Below, piece by piece: positions 20,296 to 28,700 of a stretch of 36,441 nt of DNA (position 1 is the first letter of the stretch; every line of letters begins with the position of its first letter). This DNA comes from a virus, in IMG/VR virus record IMGVR_UViG_3300037247_001858, positions 1 through 36,441 of that record; one strand, given 5' to 3'. The translations under genes and the position numbers were made by a program. The notes under the pieces were generated by a model. It searched no databases. It had not been told where the DNA came from and was given only the letters and a program-made list of their open reading frames with translations.

Positions 20296-20635
20296 GCATT
20301 ATGACTGCGATACATCCCTCACAACGAATTGCCAGGAAGAACAAGCGGGCGGTAAGTGCGGATGATACTGCACTATCGTCCACGATCACCGTTCCTGCCG
20401 GGGAATTTGGCGTCATATACCGTTTGTGGGTCGATCTCGACGTGGTTTCCGAAGCCGACGTGGAGAACCTGAACGCCAGTGTGACGATATCCGTCACGAT
20501 CGGTTCGACAGTGTTCACGCTGGAAGTGCATCCATATATCGAGACGACGGACACGGGTTCCGACTTCCACCGTCACGTTGACCTCGGACCGTGGTTCTTC
20601 GACTTCGGTGAGGATGGGTTCTATAGCGGGGTCAA
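20155..20635 (+). repeat. 62-nt identical core in the two paralogous genes
   Basis: 20155-20216 and 20574-20635 are identical (first bases CACGTTGACCTCGG), including third codon positions, whereas flanking sequence of the same genes is clearly diverged. The copies start 419 bp apart. Confidence 0.85.
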
Positions 20636-20717
20636 GGGCGACAACATCGTTGTTGCCGTAGATGCGGCGGGGACGGGGATCAAAACCCAGGTGAACTACC
20701 TCTATAGTGGGGACTGA
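20301..20717 (+). CDS. Tandem paralogous beta protein, copy 2
   Basis: ATG 20301 gives 138 aa (MTAIHPSQRIARKNKRAVSA) aligned with the start of copy 1; a TTG at 20292 that overlaps the previous stop is an alternative. Strands ITVPAGEFGVIYRLWVD, VTISVTIGSTVFTLEVHPY and the conserved GPWFFDFGEDG follow. N-terminal and C-terminal parts differ from copy 1 at many positions while the 62-nt core is unchanged. Structural role inferred from module position. Confidence 0.7.
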   Translation: MTAIHPSQRIARKNKRAVSADDTALSSTITVPAGEFGVIYRLWVDLDVVSEADVENLNASVTISVTIGSTVFTLEVHPYIETTDTGSDFHRHVDLGPWFFDFGEDGFYSGVKGDNIVVAVDAAGTGIKTQVNYLYSGD

Positions 20718-20726
20718 CGTGCAACC

Positions 20727-23081
20727 ATGGCAGAACGCGTCCTCAGCCTGCAATATCCACACAGAGGCCTGAACCGCCGGTTCAGCATTCAGCACCCGCC
20801 TGACTACAGCACGCTCGACAGCCTCAACATGCGGCCCTTCGATCCCATCGAAGAGCGCCAGCGCGGAGGGCCAAGGCCCGGTTTGTCTACCTATCTGAAT
20901 CTACGGGACGGGCCGCCCGACTTCCCCGTGAACATGCTGGCGGACATCAACGTGTCGGGCGAGGAGGAGATAACACCGGCGCGCTTCATGGATGATTTCC
21001 GGTACGGATCAGACGCCGGTTGGACGTTTTCGAACACGAGAACCACGCACGGCGTAGGCCTGTTACGCACTCCGGGGGTCCAAGTCGGAGAGATCAGCCG
21101 CGAACTCCCTGGCAACCTGGACTCCGGTTCGGAATACACCGTACAGGTGTCAATGCCGGGTATATTGCCGCCCTTGCCTGGCAACATCAGGGGGCTGGAC
21201 GGGGTCGTACGGTTGGACCTGGGTCTGGATGCGGAGACTATCTTCCGCGAGGGTCCCTGGAACCGTATAGAACTGGTCGCGCGCTACATTATACCGCTGC
21301 CGACCATCGACCTCCTGCCGGTTACGGAGTTGGAGGTCTCGCTTATTCACATGGAGGGTCGGCACGAGGTGCGGCGCGTCTGGTCCGATAGCGCGGTGTC
21401 TCCGAGGGGTTGGAACATATGGGATTTGCTCATGTCCGTGCGGGTATTCCCGGACAATATCGTCACCATCAGGATGGCGTCCAACCCCGATTTCTGGAAC
21501 ATTACGTCACCCGATCTCGGACTCGGACAGAGCAGTGGACGGTTCGTGGCAATCGGCCTGCAGCGCGGAGCGACCGACGCCCTGTGGGAACACAGTCCGA
21601 TCGTTCGGTGGTTCTTGATTGATTACTTTGTTCGCAGCCCGCCGATCTTTCCAACACCCCAAGCTCTTCTGGTCGCCGCCGTCAATGGGAAGGTCACGCT
21701 CCAGAAGGACGAGAATACGCTGTTGAACCCGGTGGATGACGCATTGCTCGATCAGAAGGCGAAGCCGCTGATGGCCGTGGATGCCATCGCGCCGTCGGGC
21801 GGATCATTAGCGACACCGCCTACTCCCGGGCCGAATCGGCAGCCGGGGATTCGTCTGTTCATCGCTGACTACACGAGTGACCCGACCGTCGGCCCCAAGG
21901 TTTACGATCCAAAAACGAACAAGCTGATTGCCTGGGAGGCCGACTTCTATCCAGATGGCAGACGTAAAGGTGTCGGTCCCACGGGTCTGCCGATGGGCAA
22001 TCCGATCATGGTGCGCTTCGGCGGTCGAATTTATCTGGCGGGCAACCCGCCGCACGCCTGGTATGCGTCGCGCACGTCTGGTGAGGAAAGCGACAGCGAT
22101 CCCTTCGATTGGGATTTCGGCGAAAACATCTTCCAGGGCGGCGAGGATCCGGCGGCGGCGATCTCGGGCCAAGCGGCGGAGGTCGGTGACATCTCGGAAC
22201 CGTTACGTGCCTTGATGCCCTTTGTTGACGATTACCTGATCTTCGCCACGGCCAACCGGCTGTTTCGCTTGCCCGGCGACCCCGGATTCGGCGCACGTAT
22301 CGTATCCCTAAGCGACGAAGTGGGCGTGGCCGGGCCGCAAGCGTGGTGTACGACGCCGGAAGGTGCCGTGCTGCTTATGGACCAGGAGCGCGGGCTCTTC
22401 GGGCTGAAGCCGGGTGCCACGAGTTTCCCGCTACCGATCAGCAGCGAGGTTCTGCCGCGCGAGCTGCGCGACATCGACGTGCGCGACGTGATCGTGCAGT
22501 TGGCCTACGATCACCGGCAGCCCGGCGTACACATCTTCCTGACTTCGATATCCGGCAGGCAGTTGGAGCACTGGTGGTTCGATCGCCGGACGGGGGGTTT
22601 CTGGCCCTTCAGTCTGGTTGATCAGTACCTTCCGTCGACCGTTTTTGCCTATCAGAGCACAGCGCCGGATCGTAGTGGCGTACTGCTGGGCGGCCGGGAC
22701 GGGGTGATTCGCAGATTCGACAACCCGGCTCCCCTGGATGACGGCGTGCCGTTCGAGCAGTACATCGTGTACGGGCCGTTCAATCTGGCGGGCGGGGATT
22801 ACCTGGAGGGCGTCCTGCGCTGGATACGGGGCACGTTGCCTACCACGGGCAACGGCCTGAGCTTCGAGGTGCGCACCGGTCCGACGGCCGCTGATGCACT
22901 GGACGACGATTCCCCCCTGCAACGGAGGTTTGCGGGGCGCTTCGGGGCTGATTCCAGGGAGCGCAAGGCGGTTCGTTTGCGTGGTGTGGTGGCGTTTGTC
23001 AAGATAATCGGTGGCCGGTCGCCTTGGGCGATCGAGACGCTGGATGCTTCCGTGGAACCCTTGGCGGCTGCACGGGCATGA
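20727..23081 (+). CDS. Tail nozzle/stabilisation-type protein
   Basis: ATG 20727 starts a 784-aa protein. Early signature: LQYPHRGLNRRFSIQHPP then LDSLNMRPFDPIEERQRGG; later a long repeated-strand region with DDYLIFATANRLFRLPGDPG, AVLLMDQERGLFGL and VLLGGRDGVIRRFDN, resembling a propeller-like arrangement. Podovirus tail nozzle or stabilisation proteins of this size show this start and the same order behind the adaptor. It would form the distal tube below the adaptor. The family is inferred from pattern and position. Confidence 0.7.
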   Translation: MAERVLSLQYPHRGLNRRFSIQHPPDYSTLDSLNMRPFDPIEERQRGGPRPGLSTYLNLRDGPPDFPVNMLADINVSGEEEITPARFMDDFRYGSDAGWTFSNTRTTHGVGLLRTPGVQVGEISRELPGNLDSGSEYTVQVSMPGILPPLPGNIRGLDGVVRLDLGLDAETIFREGPWNRIELVARYIIPLPTIDLLPVTELEVSLIHMEGRHEVRRVWSDSAVSPRGWNIWDLLMSVRVFPDNIVTIRMASNPDFWNITSPDLGLGQSSGRFVAIGLQRGATDALWEHSPIVRWFLIDYFVRSPPIFPTPQALLVAAVNGKVTLQKDENTLLNPVDDALLDQKAKPLMAVDAIAPSGGSLATPPTPGPNRQPGIRLFIADYTSDPTVGPKVYDPKTNKLIAWEADFYPDGRRKGVGPTGLPMGNPIMVRFGGRIYLAGNPPHAWYASRTSGEESDSDPFDWDFGENIFQGGEDPAAAISGQAAEVGDISEPLRALMPFVDDYLIFATANRLFRLPGDPGFGARIVSLSDEVGVAGPQAWCTTPEGAVLLMDQERGLFGLKPGATSFPLPISSEVLPRELRDIDVRDVIVQLAYDHRQPGVHIFLTSISGRQLEHWWFDRRTGGFWPFSLVDQYLPSTVFAYQSTAPDRSGVLLGGRDGVIRRFDNPAPLDDGVPFEQYIVYGPFNLAGGDYLEGVLRWIRGTLPTTGNGLSFEVRTGPTAADALDDDSPLQRRFAGRFGADSRERKAVRLRGVVAFVKIIGGRSPWAIETLDASVEPLAAARA

Positions 23082-23101
23082 TAAGATGCTGAAAGGGAAG
23101 A

Positions 23102-24022
23102 ATGATGCCTTTAGAAGCGGCTGCATTTGCTGCACAGAGTGGCGGCGGTGGTTCAACCGGCCCCTTTGAATTGGTCGGCGACATCCTGAGCAGTACGCCG
23201 TTCGCGGCCGCAGTGGCACTATGGGACTCGTACTGGGCGAATATAAGGCAGGAGGAATTCCGGCAGGAGCAGCTACGGCTCGCCGAAGAGGCGCGCGGCA
23301 GACTTGGTCCGGCCAACGAGAGGCTGCTGGCTGAGACGGAACGTATTGCCGGACAGAACCTTGTGGCAGGGGAGAGTTTCTTCGGCTCCGCAGGGAGTCG
23401 ATTCGCCGACGTGGCCGATCCGCTGCGCGAGAGCATCGGGGAACGGACGCGGTTGGGCATCGCCGGGGCGGAAGATATTGTCAATCTGCAGCGGGAACGC
23501 GAGACACGTCTGCTCGACGAATTCGGCAACCTCGGTCAAGCGGAGCGCGCTGATATCAATCAGCGATTTGGTGCGTTCGGACGCACGCAGCAGGCCAGGC
23601 TGGCCGGGCTGGGACTGGGCGGCACTACGGCGGCCGCCGGCGTGGCCAGTGGTGTCCTACGGGCCCGGGGTCGCGAACTGGGTCTGTTCGAGGAAGGCCT
23701 GCGGCGCGAGCGGCTGGACCTCAGCGAACGTCTGAGCGGTGAAACGTTGGCTGCGCAGGGCGCCTCACTGGAATTCGCCACCGGCCTGCGCGGCGAGGAT
23801 ATCCAGGCACGGGGTGATCTGGGGTTTGCCGGTTTGGATTACGGAGATAGGGCCTTTACGAACCTCATCAGTGAACGCGAGCGCCTTGGGCTGGCCGGAC
23901 CGCGGGAGGAGTTGGCGGGGGTGGAGCGCATGAACGAGCTGGAGTTGAATCAGATCATCAATGAGCCGCCGGTTGTCGGGCAAAGTTCGCTGCTTGGCTT
24001 TGACCTGGCGCAGAGGGGATAG
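23102..24022 (+). CDS. Internal virion protein, Ala/Gly-rich
   Basis: ATG 23102 (second ATG next to it) follows AAGGGA. The 306-aa protein is Ala/Gly/Glu/Arg-rich and helical, with long coiled segments (FRQEQLRLAEEARGRLG, ERADINQRFGAFGRTQQ, RRERLDLSERLSGETLA) and a small Gly patch GLGLGGTTAAAG. It is the first of three helical proteins after the nozzle gene, the place of the ejection proteins in T7-like phages. These leave the capsid during infection. Function is inferred. Confidence 0.62.
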   Translation: MMPLEAAAFAAQSGGGGSTGPFELVGDILSSTPFAAAVALWDSYWANIRQEEFRQEQLRLAEEARGRLGPANERLLAETERIAGQNLVAGESFFGSAGSRFADVADPLRESIGERTRLGIAGAEDIVNLQRERETRLLDEFGNLGQAERADINQRFGAFGRTQQARLAGLGLGGTTAAAGVASGVLRARGRELGLFEEGLRRERLDLSERLSGETLAAQGASLEFATGLRGEDIQARGDLGFAGLDYGDRAFTNLISERERLGLAGPREELAGVERMNELELNQIINEPPVVGQSSLLGFDLAQRG

Positions 24023-24025
24023 GTC

Positions 24026-25708
24026 ATGCCGCTGGTCATTCCGGCACCACGCAATCTCATCGGCGAGACCTTCACGGCCTACATGATTGGCAGGGAGGAG
24101 AATCGTGTCCGTGAGGAGCAGCGCCGCCGGCAGGAAGAAGCTGCGGACTCCGGTGGTGGAGCGCTGGGCGGGGCTATCGGGATGGGGTTGGGGATACTTC
24201 TCGCCCTTCCCACGGGCGGGGCCTCGCTTTCGCTGACCGCCCTGACGGCGGGTGCTGCGGTGGGTAGCGGCGTCGGCCAGCTCGCGGGCACGGCCATTGA
24301 CCCGCCGGGCAGAGGATACCCGGGCGGGGCGGCGGGCCAGTACGCGCAGGGCATCAATCGTATATCGCAGGGCGTTCTACGCGCCGCGCAGATCGAAGCC
24401 AGCACAACACTCAGTGAGAATGAAAAGCAGGAGGCGTTCCTGAACGACCTCATGCAGACGTACGGGGGTGATGCGGTCACACAATTCGCCGCCTACGAGA
24501 AACAGATTGGGGAGACGGCACGTGCTGCAAACCAGCCGGCTCCTACACAGTCCGAGCTGCGCCAGACGTTTATCAAGGCACGTGGTACGCAGATCCAGCA
24601 GAGCGCCTTCAACGTCAAAAAAGGCTTCGCTATGGCGAAGGCGGTTGGCGAGGATGAGGCTGACAAACTTCGTCTCTACATGAAAAACCGATTCGGTAAA
24701 CTCGAAACGGTTTTCGAGATGGACGGACATAGTCTAAGGGAGGCCGAAGGGCTTCGCCGTACAGAGAGCCTGATTAACGAAGACCTGGCCTCCAACCGGA
24801 TTACACAAGAGCAGGCTTCAGCGTTCAGGTTGAAACTTAGACGACAGCAGGCCGAGCTTTCGCGCCGTCTGATCCGCAAGCCGCCGGCGTTGACCAGTAT
24901 CCAGCAGATGCGCAAGGCCGGTAAGCCGCTTCAGCGTGGAGGAGTTTATACTGACGAGAACATACCCGGGTCCATCGTCTCAATCAGCGACAAGGGCACA
25001 CCCTTTTACCAGGTTCCTCCCAACACTGTCGTCCAGGACAAGGCGAATCCTAACCGGTTTCTCACCTTCGACATTAAGGGCAAGCAGCAGTTTTCAGGTT
25101 ATCGTCGTGCGGACGGAAAGATTTATGGTGTCGGTCAGGAGTTTGAGATTCCTGGCCAGCCTGGGTTGTTTCAATACGACACCGACAGCGAGATCAAGCA
25201 GGTGCCCGGTACGGGCAAGGACGGCGACGATGATCTGTTCAAGCCGCTCCTGTCTACTGCGACCAAGTACTTCACCAGTGAAGACTTGCCTTTGGGGGAT
25301 GCGGGCGACAAAAAGGGAGCACTTACGCTTGCAGAAGATACGGTGCGCGGTGCGGGTCAGGCCGCAGAACGGTTGCGTGAAGAGCAGCAGGTAAAGCAGC
25401 AGCGAGAGGCGCGCGCCAAGGAACTGCAAGGTGCCGGTTCTGTACGGGAGGTCATGGACATCCTCGGCAAGTCCGATCCCAAGGTCGCACTGTCCGCCGC
25501 GATGCTTAAACAGGCGGTCAGGACGAACTTCGGATTCCCAAGATCAACTGAAACGTTGGAGAACGCCGCCGCGACGGTAGTAACGGCGCTGCGCAATATG
25601 GATCGCACCCGGCTGTCCCCTGCGGTTCAGTTTGAAATGATCGAGATGGCCGAAGAGATTGCTTCCATAGTGGAACAGCATCGGCGAGCCCGTGGAGGTG
25701 GACGATGA
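24026..25708 (+). CDS. Internal virion protein with glycine-zipper segment
   Basis: ATG 24026 is 3 nt after the previous stop. The 560-aa protein has a glycine-zipper, membrane-prone region at about 43-95 (GGALGGAIGMGLGILLAL, then TAGAAVGSGVGQLAG) that could insert in the envelope during ejection. A helical charged region follows and a small strand domain (PNTVVQDKANPNRFLTFDI). The C-terminus is helical. Its TGA overlaps the next ATG. Ejection-protein function is inferred from position and the Gly-rich segment. Confidence 0.65.
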   Translation: MPLVIPAPRNLIGETFTAYMIGREENRVREEQRRRQEEAADSGGGALGGAIGMGLGILLALPTGGASLSLTALTAGAAVGSGVGQLAGTAIDPPGRGYPGGAAGQYAQGINRISQGVLRAAQIEASTTLSENEKQEAFLNDLMQTYGGDAVTQFAAYEKQIGETARAANQPAPTQSELRQTFIKARGTQIQQSAFNVKKGFAMAKAVGEDEADKLRLYMKNRFGKLETVFEMDGHSLREAEGLRRTESLINEDLASNRITQEQASAFRLKLRRQQAELSRRLIRKPPALTSIQQMRKAGKPLQRGGVYTDENIPGSIVSISDKGTPFYQVPPNTVVQDKANPNRFLTFDIKGKQQFSGYRRADGKIYGVGQEFEIPGQPGLFQYDTDSEIKQVPGTGKDGDDDLFKPLLSTATKYFTSEDLPLGDAGDKKGALTLAEDTVRGAGQAAERLREEQQVKQQREARAKELQGAGSVREVMDILGKSDPKVALSAAMLKQAVRTNFGFPRSTETLENAAATVVTALRNMDRTRLSPAVQFEMIEMAEEIASIVEQHRRARGGGR

Positions 25709-28700
25709 CTCGCTTCAGGGATCCCATCGACACGGCCTTTGAAGATGTCTTGCGGCGCATCGGTCAGCCTGAACCGGTGTCGGATGAGGGCGATAACGGT
25801 CGTCAGCTACCCGATCCTTTTGATGCTGCTGTCGACGATGCTCTTCAGCGAATCGGGACGCGCGAGGTCGTCCCTGTCGAGCGACCCGCTGAGCAACGCG
25901 AAGCGGAGATCGCCAGCGGAGAAGCGACACAGTCTCAGCGAGAAGTGCCGCCGGTTGGACTAGTAACGCTTCCGAAAGTCATTCCTATCAAGAATGCCGA
26001 TGGTAGTTTTTCCAGCGAGCTATCAACCTCTGTTACTATCGACGGGGTTGTTACTTTGATACCCACCATCTGGGAGGGCGAAAAGCTAGAGGTTCCAGAG
26101 GCAACACGGCGGGCAATAGAGTTGATGAAACAAGGTGTTCGGTTTCCCACCTTTGGGCCAGAGACACGTGAGAACATCGAGAAGGCTACACGTGCTTCTC
26201 AAGAGCGTTCAAAGCGACTTGGAGAAGGTGAAAAGTTGGGATTTCTGGGAAAGCCGCCACAACGTGCGCCTATAGCCCAGCAAGAACCGACCGGGCGCGA
26301 CTTTGCCGTATTGACGGAAGAAACAGCGAAAGCCTACGGCGTCACGGCACCGGAACCGCCACCTCGAATTTCCCCGCCCGAACGCAGAGAACTTGAACAG
26401 TCGTGGGGTCACAAGTTGGCGCAGGCCATTGAGGATGGGATAGACCACACCAGCATTGTTCTTATCAGCAAAATCGCCAGGGGAAAGCCACTCGAAGAGC
26501 GCGAATTGGCAGTCTGGCAGCAGATCGTCTCAGAGGTGAGTTCCTTCGTATTCGATCCTGCGACGTATTTGACGTTCGGGCTCGGTGGTATCTTGGGGAG
26601 AAAGATCGCCAGCAAGGTTGGCCAGAAACTCTTGCGGAAAGTTACGGAACGCGCTGTGGCCGGTGCCGCTGGCCTGGGGGCCTTTACGGCCGTCAGACAC
26701 CCGCTTGAAATCAAGGCTAGGACGGGTGAATTTCCCGGCGTCGTCGGGACGGCATTTGAAGCCAGTAAAGCTGCGGCTCTCGGTGGCGCTGCCGGTGTTG
26801 CGGGGTTGGTGCCTCGAGTCGGATTGCCTCTTGAGATCGGTACGTTCGCCACGGGTGGAGCGGCGTTCGAGGGTCGGTTGCCCAACAAGGGGGACTTCAT
26901 TTCCGCGACGGGTGTGATTCTAGGTATCAAGGCATCCAACCTCGCCGGTCGAGCGCTCTTCAAGTTGGGACGCAAGATCGTTCTCGACGACATCGAGACG
27001 AAGGCCATCGCCGACGTATCACCGGAGAAACGGCGTCAGATCGCTCGGGTGGCCGGTGAACAGGCTAGTACACAGGCGCGTGCACAGCCTACAGAGCAGA
27101 GGGCAGTGCCGTCAGCACAGGCAGCACCCACGCCAGTCGCCAAAGAGACTACAGCTACATTGGACAAGGTTCGTGACGGCTTTCGCGTACTACGGCGTCG
27201 AGGGCTGGGCGTGCAGGCGGCGGTGCGGCGGGTGCGGCAGGACTTCAACGTAGCGTCGGACATGACCGATGCACAGATCGCGGGGCGGGCTGCACCGAAG
27301 GTGGCTGAGGCAAAGGCTGAGGAACGCGGATTTGAGGAACCTGTAGCGCCTGAAACACCTCTTGGTACGGGAGAAAAGTCCCCAACCAGCATCAAGAACG
27401 CCGTTGTCGATCGGGAACGGGCGGCGCGAGGGTTGCCTGCGGCGATGGAACCGGCTCGACGTTCCTTTGGAACGGTTTGGGATGAAGCCATGCGAACCGT
27501 TGAGTCACAACCAGCGGTACAAGATGCGCTGATCTTTGAATTGGCCAAGAAGGCCAGACCGGTTTCGGATGTGGAAGACGCATTGCTATTGCACAGGCAG
27601 ATAGCACTCCAGAATAGATACGACACCTTGGAATTGGAGCACGCAAAGGCGCAGAAGGCCAATGACCAAGCGAGCATGACGGAGTTTGAGGCTCAGCAAG
27701 AGATGCTGCTCGCAGAATTGTTGCAGTTGTACGACATAAACAAAGCAGTCGGTACGGCTACATCACGAGGCCTCAACGCTCGGAAAATGCTCGCCGTCGA
27801 AGACTTCACGCTCGTGCGCATGGTAGCGATGAAGCGCAAGGCGAAAGGCGTCGAGACACTGGCCGCTGGAGATGCAGAAGCGGTTACAGAGACCCAGCGC
27901 AAAATAGCAGACCTGGAAGCACGTCTGCGCGAACACACAGAACGCATTACTCAACTGGAAGCTGACCAGGCGTCCGTGGACGTCGTCAAACAAATTGTAG
28001 CATCCGAAGGGACACGCCCAAGGAAGAAGCGCACGATTGCTGCGAAGGCCGAATTGGACGCGGCCTGGAAGGATGTTGAAGACTATCTCGCCGGCAGGAC
28101 ATTTGCTAACCCGCTCGACCCGGCGTTGATCTCGCATTTTGTCAAGCTGGCAAAAGCGCACATCAACATGGGGATCGCCAGCTTTCAGGATTTCGTCGCG
28201 GCGGTCGCGGCCCGGATCGGGAAGGAGAAAAGCAAGAAACTCGGGGATGCGTTGCGCCGTGCATGGGATAGTACGGTTGCCGAAGATACACCTCGACCGC
28301 GACAGGATCTCAAGACACCGGAAGGTACCTCACGGTTTGCCCGGAAGCTCGCCAAGTTCTTCGTGTCGACCGGGATTACCGAACGTAACCCGCTGATCGA
28401 CGCGGTTCATGGCGAACTGGTTAAGGCGGTGCCCGACATCACTCGCCGGCAGACAATGGACGCCATTTCCAGTTACGGCCAATACAGCCCGCTGAGCCAG
28501 GAAGCCCTCGATGTTCTCTTGCGGGATCTGAAGGGCCAGATGCAACAAGTTGCCAAGTTGGAGGACATGCAGGTCGGGCGGGCACCGCTCAAGACGGGGC
28601 AAGAGCGCCGCACGCCATCGGACGAAGAACGTATCCTTATACAGCAAGTGAACGAGATGAAGAAGCAGGGCGGTTTCGACATTACCGATCCTGCGACCCA

